A DNA stretch of 64,000 bases from Nocardia mexicana NBRC 108244 (GTDB taxonomy: Bacteria; Actinomycetota; Actinomycetes; Mycobacteriales; Mycobacteriaceae): positions 20,677-84,676 of the forward strand of contig NZ_BDBV01000076.1 of NCBI RefSeq assembly GCF_001613165.1. The letters run 5' to 3'. The position numbers and the translations under genes were made by a program. Below, piece after piece: positions 8,450 through 17,446 of this stretch (the first letter of the stretch is position 1; each line of letters starts with the position of its first letter). The notes below the pieces were generated by a model that was not told the origin of the DNA, made no database searches, and worked only from the letters and a program-made list of their open reading frames with translations.

Positions 8450-9360
8450 TCAGAACACCGAGAACCGGCCCGACCGCGCGAAGGCCTCCAGTGCCGTGGC
8501 GCCCGACACCGAATTCCCCTGCTCGTCCAGTCCGGGCCCCAGGCGGCCACCGCGCACTTGTCCGGGACGATCGCCAGAATCCCGCCGCCCACGCCGCTCT
8601 TGCACGGCAGGCCGATCCGATAGGCGAATTCGCCTGCCGCATCGTAGGTTCCGCAGGTCGTCATCAGCGCCATGATGTGCCTGGCATCGGACCGCGACAG
8701 CAGCCGCGTGCCGTCGGCGCGCAGCCCGTGGCGGGCGATGAGCAGGCCCGCCCGGGCCAGCTCCGCGCACGTGATGCTGAACGAGCACTGCCGGAAATAG
8801 TGGTCGAGGGCGAGATCGACGGGATTGACCATATTGCCGAAGCTCGCCATCAGATACGCGATGGCCCGGTTGCGGTCGCCGGTGCGCAGCTCGGATTCGG
8901 CGATCACGCTGTCGACGTCGAGCTGCGGATTCCCGGTCTCCGCGCGCAGCAGGTCGCGCAGCGCGGAGACGCCGTCGCCGGTATCGGCCAGCAATTGGTC
9001 GGCGACCACGATCGCCCCCGGATTGATGTACGGATTGCGGGGGATCCCCTGCTCCACCTCCAGCTCGATGAGGTCGTTGAACGGGGTGCCCGAGGGCTCC
9101 CGGCGCACCCGCTTCCAGATCTGGCAGTCCTTGCGCCCGAGCACCAGGGCGAGGGCGAAGACCTTGGAGATGCTCTCGATGGCGAACGGAACATGCACAT
9201 CACCGTCGCCGTGGACGGCACCGTCGACCGTGGCGACGCTGACGCCGAACTGGTTCGGGTCGACCTGCGCCAGGCCCGGGATGTAGTCGGCGACCTTTCC
9301 GGCGCCGATCTGCGAGCTCGTGGCGGACATCGCCTGCGCTAGCACACGCTGATAGTCCAT
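8450..9360 (-). pseudogene. glsA: Glutaminase gene with a single-base frameshift near the 3' end
   Basis: Glutaminase converts glutamine to glutamate and ammonia. The reading frame from the ATG at 9360 gives a normal GlsA start, with the catalytic S63-x-x-K66 motif in ESISKVF, and runs to CAVAAWGP, where it leaves the expected frame. The usual C-terminus (GLDEQGNSVSGATALEAFAR) is present in the next frame and stops at 8450. Adding one C to the CCGGGCCCC run at 8532-8540 restores a 303-residue protein. The break is therefore either a sequencing error in a GC run or a recent mutation. Divergent gadB and GadC-like genes fit a glutamine-glutamate-GABA role. Confidence 0.85.
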
Positions 9361-9418
9361 TCCGGCAGTGTAAACTGTCAGCAACTTCGATTGAGTGACG
9401 AATAGACCGGTACAACAA

Positions 9419-9443
9419 CCAGTTTCGCGCTCGATGAAACTGG
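9419..9443. promoter_or_regulatory. Candidate operator between glsA and gadB
   Basis: CCAGTTTC and GAAACTGG form a perfect 8-bp inverted repeat with a 9-bp spacer in the 132-bp divergent glsA-gadB spacer. The position suits a dimeric regulator that controls both genes. There is no T-run, so it is a poor terminator. The binding protein is unknown. Confidence 0.5.
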
Positions 9444-9492
9444 CTCTAGTCGCGCGGCAACCCTCGAGCGAGCGTCTGCCCAGGAGGCCAGG

Positions 9493-10908
9493 ATGTCCGA
9501 CCGTCCCAGCGATTCCGAAGACCTGTTCGCGCTGCCGCAATTGGAGTCGGGCGCGCCGAAGTCCGGATTCCCGCATCCCGAGATGTTCCCGCTGGCCGCC
9601 TACCAGATCGTCCACGACGAGCTGCTGCTCGACGGCGTCTCCCGGATGAATCTGGCCACCTTCTGCACCACCTGGGTCGACGACCAGGCCCGCCGCCTGA
9701 TGAACGAATCCATCGACAAGAACATCGTCGACAAGGACGAATACCCGCAGACCGCCGAGCTCGAGCGGCGCTGCGTGCGCATGCTCGCCGACCTGTGGCA
9801 CTCCCCCGATCCGGCGACGACGATGGGCACCTCCACGACCGGCTCCAGCGAGGCCGCCATGCTCGGCGGGCTCGCTGCCAAGTTCCGCTGGCGCAAGCGC
9901 GGCGGCAAGGGCATTCCGAATTTCGTGTGCGGTCCGGTGCAGGTCTGCTGGGAGAAGTTCGCGCGCTACTTCGATGTCGACATCCGCCAGATCCCGCTGC
10001 GCGGCGACCGGTTGACGATGCACCCCGACGATGTCGCGGCGCACTGCGACGAGAACACCATGATGGTGATGCCCACGTTCGGGCAGACCTTCACCGGCCT
10101 GTTCGAGGACGTCGCGGGCATCAGCCAGGCCCTCGACGACCTGCAGGACAAGACGGGCCTCGACATACCCATCCACGTCGACGCGGCCAGCGGCGGCTTC
10201 CTCGCGGCGTTCACGGCGCCGGAGCTGGTGTGGGACTTCCGGCTACCGCGGGTGAAGTCGATCAACGCCTCCGGCCACAAGACCGGTCTCGCGCCGCTCG
10301 GGGCGGGCTGGGCGATCTGGCGGGAGGCCGAGGATCTGCCCGAGGAGCTGGTGTTCAACGTCGACTATCTCGGCGGCAACATGGGCACGTTCAACCTCAA
10401 CTTCTCCCGGCCCGGTGGGCAGGTCGTCACCTCCTACTACGAGTTCATCCGGCTCGGCCGGGTCGGCTACAACCGGGTGCAGTCGGCGACGTACTCGGTG
10501 GCCCGGCATCTGGCCTCGGGGATCGATGATCTCGGGCCGTTCGAACTGATTCACGACGGAGATCCGCTGCGCGGCATCGCGGCGGTGTCGTGGAAGCTGC
10601 GCGCGGACCAGACGTTCAACCTCTACGACCTGTCCGATCGGCTGCGCACCCGTGGCTGGCTGGTCGCCGCGTACCCGCTGCCCGCCGACCGCAACGACGA
10701 GACCATCATGCGCGTGCTGGTCCGGCACGGGTTCAGCCGCGATATGGCCGATCTGCTGCTGGCCGATATGCGCCGGTCGCTGGGGCAGTTGGACAAGCAT
10801 CCGCCCACGGTCCCGCTCACGCGCGAGGAGGCCGGTGGGTTCACCCACAGCGCCACGGCCGTGGTCAGCACCGAGACCCTGCGGCACGCGGCCGGACTCG
10901 ACAGGTGA
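9493..10908 (+). CDS. gadB: Glutamate decarboxylase
   Basis: This 471-residue PLP enzyme decarboxylates glutamate to GABA and consumes a proton. Group II decarboxylase motifs are clear: SSEAAMLGG for PLP phosphate contacts, HVDAASGG with Asp230, and the PLP lysine Lys263 in NASGHKTGLAP. The ATG at 9493 has an AGGAGG-type site 7 bp upstream. The gene ends in a GTGA overlap with a GadC-like permease, a classic decarboxylase-antiporter pair used in acid tolerance or GABA metabolism. Confidence 0.96.
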   Translation: MSDRPSDSEDLFALPQLESGAPKSGFPHPEMFPLAAYQIVHDELLLDGVSRMNLATFCTTWVDDQARRLMNESIDKNIVDKDEYPQTAELERRCVRMLADLWHSPDPATTMGTSTTGSSEAAMLGGLAAKFRWRKRGGKGIPNFVCGPVQVCWEKFARYFDVDIRQIPLRGDRLTMHPDDVAAHCDENTMMVMPTFGQTFTGLFEDVAGISQALDDLQDKTGLDIPIHVDAASGGFLAAFTAPELVWDFRLPRVKSINASGHKTGLAPLGAGWAIWREAEDLPEELVFNVDYLGGNMGTFNLNFSRPGGQVVTSYYEFIRLGRVGYNRVQSATYSVARHLASGIDDLGPFELIHDGDPLRGIAAVSWKLRADQTFNLYDLSDRLRTRGWLVAAYPLPADRNDETIMRVLVRHGFSRDMADLLLADMRRSLGQLDKHPPTVPLTREEAGGFTHSATAVVSTETLRHAAGLDR

Positions 10909-12434
10909 CCGCCACCGAGCAGACCGCGAAACCCGCCACCACCAGGTACCTGTCCACGGTCGCACTCGGCTTCACCACCGCCGCGGCCATCGTGACCAGC
11001 CTGCGCGGTCTTCCGGCGATGGCCAAGGAAGAGCTGACGATGTTCTTCTACATCGCCTTCTCGGTGGTGCTGTTCCTGATTCCGGCCGGGCTGGTGGCCG
11101 CCGAGCTGGGCAGCGCGTTCGGGCGGCAGGCCGGCGGCTTGTACGCGTGGATCAGCGGGGCCTTCGGCAAGCGGGTCGGATTCTGGGCGATCTTTCTGTC
11201 CTGGCTGCAGGCCATGGTGTTCTATCCGACCGGCCTGAGTTTCGCCGCCGCCGGTGTCGCCTTCGCCATCGATAAGCCGCATCTGGCCCAGGACCACATC
11301 TATGTCGGCATCTTCTCGGTCGTCGCGTACTGGGCCTGCACGGCGGTCGCGCTGGTGGGTAATCAGTTCGCGGCCAAGGTGACTCAGGCGGGTTTCCTGC
11401 TCGGCACCGCCGTTCCGGGACTGATCCTGGTGGCGCTGTTCGTCTGGTGGCTGGCGAGCGGGCATTCGATCGGCTGGGAGCACACGACCGATCCGGCGGT
11501 GACCGTGGAGCACGACGGTCACGATGCGCCGCGGTATATGCCCTATATCGCCGGGCTGTCGGCCCTGGCCTTCCTCGGCAATATCCTGGAGAACTTCACC
11601 GGCGTCGAATCGCAGGCGGTGCACGCCACCGAGCTGCGCAATCCGGGCCGCCAGTATCCGATCGCGATCATGATCGCGGCCGTCGCCTCGGCGGCGATCT
11701 TCACCCTCGGCGCGCTGGCGGTCGCGGGCATCCTGCCCTATGACCGGATCAACCTGAACTCCGGCGTATTCGACGCGCTCCGTTCGGGTTTCGACTCCCT
11801 CATGCACGTCGGCTGGCCGGTGTTGATCCTGGCCGCGATGATCGCGTACGGCGCGCTGGCCGGAACCCTGGCCTGGATCACGGGCCCGAGCCGCGGCGTG
11901 CTGGCCACCGCGCACGACGGGATGCTGCCGCCGGTGCTGCAGAAGGTGAATCCCCGTGGCGTGCAGGTGAACATCCTGCTCACCCAGGGCGTGGTGGTCA
12001 CGCTGCTGTGCCTGCCGTACTTCCTCATGTCCGATGTCAGCAGCGCCTTCTTCCTGATCACGGCGATGGCGGTCGGCATCTACATCATCATCTACCTGTT
12101 CATGTACGCCGCCGCGATCCGGCTGCGCTACACCCGGCCGGATCTCCCGCGCAGTTTCAAGGTGCCCGGCGGCCCGGCCGGGATGTGGATCATCGCCGGA
12201 ATCGGCTTCGCCGCCATGGCTTTCGCTCTGGTGACGGCCTTCGTGCCGCCCTCTCAGCTGCCGATCGGGAATCCGGCGACCTACGTCATCCTCGTCGCGG
12301 GCGGAACGGTGCTGTTCTGCGTGATCCCCCTCGTCGTCGAGCGATTGAAGAAGCCCGGCTGGGCGGCGCCGGACGAGGAGAAGGTGAAATCGCATGGGCC
12401 CAGCAGCGAACTGCGGCAACGCCTTCAGCGCTAG
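10905..12434 (+). CDS. APC-family permease, GadC-like glutamate/GABA antiporter (copy 2)
   Basis: This 509-residue membrane protein has about twelve hydrophobic segments and the APC motifs QAGGLYAWISGAFGKR, ENFTGVESQAVHATEL and WITGPSRGVLA. The GTG start at 10905 overlaps the gadB stop, so the two are translationally coupled. It is longer than copy 1 (479 residues), partly because of a His/Asp-containing loop around residues 191-207 (EHTTDPAVTVEHDGHDAP). Exchange of glutamate for GABA is the likely activity by context. Confidence 0.88.
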   Translation: MTATEQTAKPATTRYLSTVALGFTTAAAIVTSLRGLPAMAKEELTMFFYIAFSVVLFLIPAGLVAAELGSAFGRQAGGLYAWISGAFGKRVGFWAIFLSWLQAMVFYPTGLSFAAAGVAFAIDKPHLAQDHIYVGIFSVVAYWACTAVALVGNQFAAKVTQAGFLLGTAVPGLILVALFVWWLASGHSIGWEHTTDPAVTVEHDGHDAPRYMPYIAGLSALAFLGNILENFTGVESQAVHATELRNPGRQYPIAIMIAAVASAAIFTLGALAVAGILPYDRINLNSGVFDALRSGFDSLMHVGWPVLILAAMIAYGALAGTLAWITGPSRGVLATAHDGMLPPVLQKVNPRGVQVNILLTQGVVVTLLCLPYFLMSDVSSAFFLITAMAVGIYIIIYLFMYAAAIRLRYTRPDLPRSFKVPGGPAGMWIIAGIGFAAMAFALVTAFVPPSQLPIGNPATYVILVAGGTVLFCVIPLVVERLKKPGWAAPDEEKVKSHGPSSELRQRLQR

Positions 12435-12521
12435 TTCCCCGCATTCGGCACATCCGTGCGGAATCGCCGCCCGTCTTTTCCGGCATGCCGGGAATGACAA
12501 GAGGTGGCGCCAAGGGCAGTG

Positions 12522-13418
12522 TCAGCGGAGGGATTGCGCTGCGGCGGCGGCTATCACGGCGGCAACGGCGCTCAGGGCCGGGGAGTCCAGGCGCCACTGC
12601 TGCCAGTAGAGCGGGACATCGATGTGCAGGCCCCGGCCGAGAGCGACTATGCGGCCGGACTTTTCGTCGGCGGGAGTCTGCAGGTCCGGCAGCAGGCCCC
12701 AGCCGAGGCCGAGGCGGACCGCCTCGTAGAAGCCAGACGAAGACGGGATGTAGTGGCGGGGCGGGTCGAGCGGCCGCCGGGCGCGGCGGCGCATCAAGCG
12801 GTCCTGCAGGTCGTCCTTGCGGTCGAACAGGACCACCGGCGCGGCCGCGAACGCGCGGGCGGTGGCCCCGTCGGGGAACCAGGTGCGCACGAAATCCGGT
12901 GTGGCCATGGCCCGGTAGCGCATCGCGCCGAGCCGCTCGGCCCGGCAGCCCTGCACCGGCTGCGCGGTGGCGGTGATGGCCGCCATGACGGTGCCGTCGC
13001 GCAGCAGCCGGGTGGTGTGCTCCTCGTCCTCGCGGTGGATCTCGAAGCAGATCCCGGCGGGCGCCCGGCCGAAGGCGGGCATCACCCAGGTCTCGAGCGA
13101 ATCGGCATTGACCGCGACGGGAATGCGAACCGGCCCGGCCGTGCTCTCGGATTCCGTTGCGGCAGCACCGAGTTCACGAGCCGTGTCACCGGTGAGCAGT
13201 TCGATCTGGCGGGAAAGCCGGAGCACGGCGAGCCCGGATTCGGTGGGCCGCACCGGTTTCGATCGCTGTAGCAGAATCCGCCCGACGGTCCCCTCCAGGG
13301 CCTTGATGCGCTGGCTCACCGCGGACGGCGTGACCCGCAGGCGGCGGGCGGCGGCCTCGAGGGTGCCCTCGGCGACCGTCGCGTCGAGGGCGCGGAGCTG
13401 GTCCAGCTGCAGATCCAT
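12522..13418 (-). CDS. lysG: LysR-family regulator LysG/ArgP
   Basis: This 298-residue protein is a LysR-type activator that senses basic amino acids and switches on a divergent exporter gene. The helix-turn-helix covers residues 1-60 (LEAAARRLRVTPSAVSQRIK), followed by the LysR effector domain. The ATG at 13418 matches family length; an open frame extends upstream but has no similarity. It is divergent from lysE with a 73-bp spacer, the standard layout. A 13-bp palindrome starts 3 bp upstream of its start codon. Confidence 0.92.
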   Translation of the reverse strand: MDLQLDQLRALDATVAEGTLEAAARRLRVTPSAVSQRIKALEGTVGRILLQRSKPVRPTESGLAVLRLSRQIELLTGDTARELGAAATESESTAGPVRIPVAVNADSLETWVMPAFGRAPAGICFEIHREDEEHTTRLLRDGTVMAAITATAQPVQGCRAERLGAMRYRAMATPDFVRTWFPDGATARAFAAAPVVLFDRKDDLQDRLMRRRARRPLDPPRHYIPSSSGFYEAVRLGLGWGLLPDLQTPADEKSGRIVALGRGLHIDVPLYWQQWRLDSPALSAVAAVIAAAAAQSLR

Positions 13419-13420
13419 GC

Positions 13421-13433
13421 TTAGAAATTCTAA
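13421..13433. promoter_or_regulatory. Candidate LysG operator
   Basis: TTAGAAATTCTAA is a perfect 13-bp palindrome in the lysG-lysE spacer, next to the lysG start codon. LysR regulators usually bind AT-rich dyads of this kind and repress themselves. The palindrome is seen; LysG binding is inferred. Confidence 0.5.
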
Positions 13434-13491
13434 TGGTCCCTGAAAATCTTTAGCTTGTCTGACTACTGACGGCTTCTTAACGTCGAAAGGT

Positions 13492-14256
13492 GTGAATACC
13501 TCCTCCGCGCTGACGGCGACCCTGTCGGGCCTGGGCTTCGGGCTGTCCCTGATCGTGGCGATCGGGGCACAGAACGCGTTCGTGCTGCGGCAGGGTATTC
13601 GCGGCGAGCACATCCTCGCGGTGGTCGCGGTGTGCTCGATCTCGGACATCGTGCTGATCGCGGCCGGTGTCGGCGGCCTCGGCGCCCTCGTCGCCTCAGC
13701 CCCGGCCCTACTCATGGTCGCGCGCTACGCGGGCGCCGCCTTCCTCCTCGGCTACGCGGCCCTCGCCGCCCGCCGCGTCCTGTCCCCCAGCGCCCTCATC
13801 CCGGACGCGACAACACCCACAACGGAAACAGCGCAGGCAACGACGGCCTCGGGTGTGGCCCACTCCGGGTCTGTACCCCCGGCGGCTACACAAGGGACCG
13901 CAACCATTTCGACAAAGCCAGCGAGCGCAATTACAGCGGTGCCGCGCCGGGTAGCCGGGACCTCCCTGGCGCTCGGGGCCACGGTGCTCACGTGCCTGGC
14001 GCTGACCTGGCTCAACCCGCATGTCTACCTGGACACCGTGGTGCTGCTGGGCTCCTTCGCGAATACCTATGCGGGGCCGGACCGCTGGTTCCTCGCGGCC
14101 GGAGCGATGCTCGCCAGCGTCCTCTGGTTCACGGCTCTCGGGTACGGCGGTCGCCTCCTCGCTCCGCTCTTCGCCCGCCCCACCGCCTGGCGCGTCCTGG
14201 ACTCCGCCATAGCCCTCATCATGCTCACCCTCGCCCTGGGCCTACTCCTCACCTGA
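13492..14256 (+). CDS. lysE: LysE-family basic amino acid exporter
   Basis: This 254-residue membrane protein exports lysine and arginine in related actinobacteria. The N-terminal block GLSLIVAIGAQNAFVLRQGI is the LysE signature, and LTWLNPHVYLDTVVLLGS is the C-terminal block. About five to six membrane helices are visible. Residues 97-152 form an unusual Ala/Thr/Ser/Pro-rich linker between helices 3 and 4 that is longer and less GC-rich than expected. The GTG start at 13492 lacks a well-spaced ribosome-binding site, so a leaderless transcript is possible. Confidence 0.9.
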   Translation: MNTSSALTATLSGLGFGLSLIVAIGAQNAFVLRQGIRGEHILAVVAVCSISDIVLIAAGVGGLGALVASAPALLMVARYAGAAFLLGYAALAARRVLSPSALIPDATTPTTETAQATTASGVAHSGSVPPAATQGTATISTKPASAITAVPRRVAGTSLALGATVLTCLALTWLNPHVYLDTVVLLGSFANTYAGPDRWFLAAGAMLASVLWFTALGYGGRLLAPLFARPTAWRVLDSAIALIMLTLALGLLLT

Positions 14257-14336
14257 CCCCCGCCGCACCCCGCGCATGCTCACGCACCCCGTACAAGCTT
14301 TGCAGGGGGTGCGAGAACGAATGCGGGGTGCGGGGG
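14257..14336. terminator. Nested palindrome between convergent genes (repeat family member 1)
   Basis: Outer arms at about 14261-14278 and 14321-14336 (CGCACCCCGC / GCGGGGTGCG) enclose inner arms CGCACCCC at 14283-14290 and GGGGTGCG at 14306-14313. It fills the whole spacer between the converging lysE and DUF2334 genes, so a bidirectional terminator role is likely. Read on the minus strand it resembles the palindrome at 26598-26675. Confidence 0.6.
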
Positions 14337-14337
14337 T

Positions 14338-15039
14338 TCAGGCGGCGCGGGCGGGGGCCAGGGGTTCCCAGCGGTAGGTGTCGGGGGTGGCCTCGTGGAA
14401 GAGGGCCAGGTCGATGGCGTCGAGCATGGCCTGGCGGGGGCCGGAGCGGTCGAGCTGGGCGGCCGAGATCGCCAGGCGCAGCACGGCGCGGCGGCGGGCG
14501 GTGCGCGCGGCGCTCATCACCAGCGCGTGGCACCACCACGGCTCGGTGCGGAAGCCCTCGCCGATGCCGTGCACCCAGGCCCGCTGTGCCGCTTGACGTT
14601 CCAGGTCGTGGACCGCGCTCAGGCTCAGCGCGAGCCGGAAGCCGACTTCCGGCAGCGCGGCCATGGCGCCGTCGGAGGCGTTCCAGCGCGGCGCCGCGAA
14701 CAGCCGGGTTCGCAGGCCGACCCCCTCCATCACCCGGTCGGCCGCCATCAACCGCAGCCGCGCCTCGTGGGCGGGCAGCGCCGCGAACTCCGCCCGGCGC
14801 CGCTTGGTGGCGGCCTGGTCGTAGCCGTGCAGCACGATCGCATCACCGGACTCCCGGCGCGAGCGCAGCCAATCCTGGGTCCGTGGATCGTCGGCGAGCC
14901 GGTACTTGCCCTTCAGTCGCGGTGCCACCAGCAACGACAACGGAACGTCGCGGCGGTCCATCTCCTCGGCGAATGCCATCGCCGTCTCCCGTGTGGTGTC
15001 ACGGATGCCCGACACCGAGACGATCAGCTGTGCACGCAT
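14338..15039 (-). CDS. DUF2334 polysaccharide-deacetylase-like protein
   Basis: This 233-residue protein matches the DUF2334 branch of the carbohydrate esterase 4 (NodB-like) fold, usually annotated as a predicted deacetylase. The start MRAQLIVSVSGIRDTT sits where the usual metal-binding Asp motif occurs, and IVLHGYDQ carries the family His. RLFAAPRWNAS matches the APxW block. It has no signal peptide, so it is probably cytosolic. The substrate is unknown. Confidence 0.75.
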   Translation of the reverse strand: MRAQLIVSVSGIRDTTRETAMAFAEEMDRRDVPLSLLVAPRLKGKYRLADDPRTQDWLRSRRESGDAIVLHGYDQAATKRRRAEFAALPAHEARLRLMAADRVMEGVGLRTRLFAAPRWNASDGAMAALPEVGFRLALSLSAVHDLERQAAQRAWVHGIGEGFRTEPWWCHALVMSAARTARRRAVLRLAISAAQLDRSGPRQAMLDAIDLALFHEATPDTYRWEPLAPARAA

Positions 15040-15183
15040 ATTCGCGCGTACCCCCTTTCGGTGCTGCCAACCACACCCACTGTGGGTGCGGCAGGTGTCG
15101 GCACCGTGCTGCGCGGGTGACGCTGCGGCGAATTCGCGCTACCGAATCAGCTGATCATCGGACGACAAGGTCAACGCCCGGTT

Positions 15184-17391
15184 TCATTCGGGCCGGACAT
15201 CGGCGAGGCCGACGGTGTCCAGCACCCAGGCGTACTCGAACGCCACTTCCTTCCACTTCTCGTAGCGCCCGCTGACGCCGCCGTGGCCCGCGCTCATCTC
15301 GGTCTTCAGCAGCAGCTGCGCATCGCCGGTCTTGGTGGCGCGCAACTTCGCCACCCACTTGGCCGGTTCCACGTACAGCACGCGGGTGTCGTTGAGGCTG
15401 GTGATCGCCAGGATCGCCGGATAGTCCTTGGCCTCGACGTTCTCGTACGGCGAATAGGACTTCATGTAGTCGTAGACCTGCTTGTCCGCCAGCGGATTTC
15501 CCCACTCGTCCCATTCGATGACGGTCAGCGGCAGCGACGGATCGAGGATCGAGGTGAGCGGATCCACGAACGGCACGTTGGCGAGGATGCCGGTGAACAG
15601 CTCGGGCGCCAGGTTGGCGACCGCGCCCACCAGCAGGCCGCCCGCGCTGCCCCCGTCGGCGATCATCCGGTCCGGCGCAGTGGCCCCGGTGTCGACGAGA
15701 TGCCTTGCGCAGGAGACAAAGTCGGTGAAGGTGTTCTTCTTGGTGAGCGTCTTGCCGTGCTCGTACCAGAGCCGGCCCATCTCACCGCCGCCGCGCACGT
15801 GCGCGACCGCGAACACCATGCCCCGGTCCAGCAGCGACAGCCGCGAGACCGAGAAGGCCGGGTCGATGCTGGCCTCGTAGGAGCCGTACCCGTACAGCAG
15901 CAACGGTTTCGGCCCCGGACCGTCGAAGCCCTTCCGCCACACGAGCGAGATCGGAATCCGGGTCCCGTCCTCGGCCACCGCCCAATCCCGGTGCTGCTCA
16001 TAGTCGTTCGCGTCGTAGCCGCCCAGCACCGTCTGCTGTTTGCGCAGCAGCAGCTCGCCGGTCGCGGGCACGTAGTCGAAGACCTGCACCGGGGTGATGA
16101 AGGAGGTCAGCCCGACCCGCAGTGTCGGCTGGTCCCATTCCGGGTTGGAGCCGACACCGGCCGCGAACAGCTCCAGCCCGAAGTCCAGTTCCTCCGGCTC
16201 GCCGTACCCCTCGGAGGTCAACGGCCACACAGCGACTCGCGACAGCGCCTCGCGCCGGTAGGACAGCACCAGATGGTCGGCGAAGCAGTCGATGTCCTCG
16301 AGCCGCACGTCGTCGCGATGCGGGATGAGCGTCGTCATATCAGCCGGATCGTCGACGGGCGCGTCGGCGAGCACGAAGTTCTCCGCCTTCACACCGTCGA
16401 CAACGTCGTTGTGCAGGATGAGGAATCGATCCCGGCCACCGACCACCGCGTGTTCGGCCGAATACTCGACGCCCTCGCGCCGCGGCAGCAGCACGCGGAA
16501 TTCGCCCTCGGGATCGTCGGATTCGAGAATCCAGCCCTCGCTGGTGATCTTCGAGCCCACCCAGATCATCAGGTACTTCTCGGAGCGGGTGGCGCCGATG
16601 CTCACCCAGTAGCGCTCATCCGCCTCGTGGAAGACCTTGACGTCCTGCTCTTTCGGCGTGCCCAGCCGATGCCGCCAGACGGTGTCGGGCCGCCAGGATT
16701 CGTCGACGGTCTGGTAGAAGACGTGGGTTCCGTCCAGCGACCAGGTCGCGCCGGGCGCGGTGCCGGGGATCTCGTCGCCGAGCAGTTCGCCGGTGCGCAA
16801 GTCCTTGAACCGCAGCACATATCGCTCGTCGCCGACGGTGTCCATCGAGTACGCCAGCAGCGTGCCGTCGTGGCTGATCGAGAAGGCGCCCAGCGCGAAG
16901 AAGTCGTGCCCCTCGGCGAGGACGTTGCTGTCCAGCAGGATCTGCTCGCCGGGGATTTCGGCGCCCACCTCCAGCTGCGGCGGCGTCCAGTCGTCGGGGT
17001 CGGCGATCGGGCAGCGGCAGTGCACGCCGTACTGCTTGCCCTCGAAGCTGCGGGAGTAGTACCAGTACTCGCCCATCCGCGCCGGAACCGACAGATCGGT
17101 TTCCTGAGTCCGGGCCTTGATCTCGTCGAAGATCTTGTCCTGCAACGGTCGCAGCTGCGCGGTCTGCGCGTCCGTGTAGGCGTTCTCCGCCTCGAGATGG
17201 GCGATGACGTCCGGATTGTCCTTGTCGCGCAGCCATTCGTACTCGTCGACGACCGTATCGCCGTGATGCACGCGCTCGGTCGGTACTCGCTGCGCGGTCG
17301 GCGGTGTCACCTCGCCGGGCCGCGACGGAGACCCGGCGGACGCTGTGCCGCCGACGTTCGGGGTCGTTCCGGTACCACTGTCGAGAGCCAT
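15184..17391 (-). CDS. S9 family prolyl oligopeptidase (oligopeptidase B type)
   Basis: This roughly 735-residue serine peptidase has an N-terminal beta-propeller (about residues 60-440) that limits access to short peptides, then an alpha/beta hydrolase domain. The nucleophile is in DGGSAGGLLVG, the acid in SLNDTRVLY and the His in SAGHGGVSGRY. Length and motifs fit oligopeptidase B (PtrB), which cuts after basic residues. The ATG at 17391 is used; an in-frame GTG at 17400 is an alternative. There is no clear ribosome-binding site, so the start is uncertain by three codons. Confidence 0.9.
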   Translation of the reverse strand: MALDSGTGTTPNVGGTASAGSPSRPGEVTPPTAQRVPTERVHHGDTVVDEYEWLRDKDNPDVIAHLEAENAYTDAQTAQLRPLQDKIFDEIKARTQETDLSVPARMGEYWYYSRSFEGKQYGVHCRCPIADPDDWTPPQLEVGAEIPGEQILLDSNVLAEGHDFFALGAFSISHDGTLLAYSMDTVGDERYVLRFKDLRTGELLGDEIPGTAPGATWSLDGTHVFYQTVDESWRPDTVWRHRLGTPKEQDVKVFHEADERYWVSIGATRSEKYLMIWVGSKITSEGWILESDDPEGEFRVLLPRREGVEYSAEHAVVGGRDRFLILHNDVVDGVKAENFVLADAPVDDPADMTTLIPHRDDVRLEDIDCFADHLVLSYRREALSRVAVWPLTSEGYGEPEELDFGLELFAAGVGSNPEWDQPTLRVGLTSFITPVQVFDYVPATGELLLRKQQTVLGGYDANDYEQHRDWAVAEDGTRIPISLVWRKGFDGPGPKPLLLYGYGSYEASIDPAFSVSRLSLLDRGMVFAVAHVRGGGEMGRLWYEHGKTLTKKNTFTDFVSCARHLVDTGATAPDRMIADGGSAGGLLVGAVANLAPELFTGILANVPFVDPLTSILDPSLPLTVIEWDEWGNPLADKQVYDYMKSYSPYENVEAKDYPAILAITSLNDTRVLYVEPAKWVAKLRATKTGDAQLLLKTEMSAGHGGVSGRYEKWKEVAFEYAWVLDTVGLADVRPE

Positions 17392-17446
17392 GCGCTCCAC
17401 CGTAGTGCGCGGCTCGTGGCGACCAGCGCCAACCCCGGCCCGCGGG

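Noticed and set aside
6409..10176. A very long open frame on the minus strand spanning several genes
   Set aside because: It joins the small anchored protein, out-of-frame permease sequence, glutaminase and antisense gadB. High GC content leaves such frames open; the real genes have motifs and start signals in their own frames.
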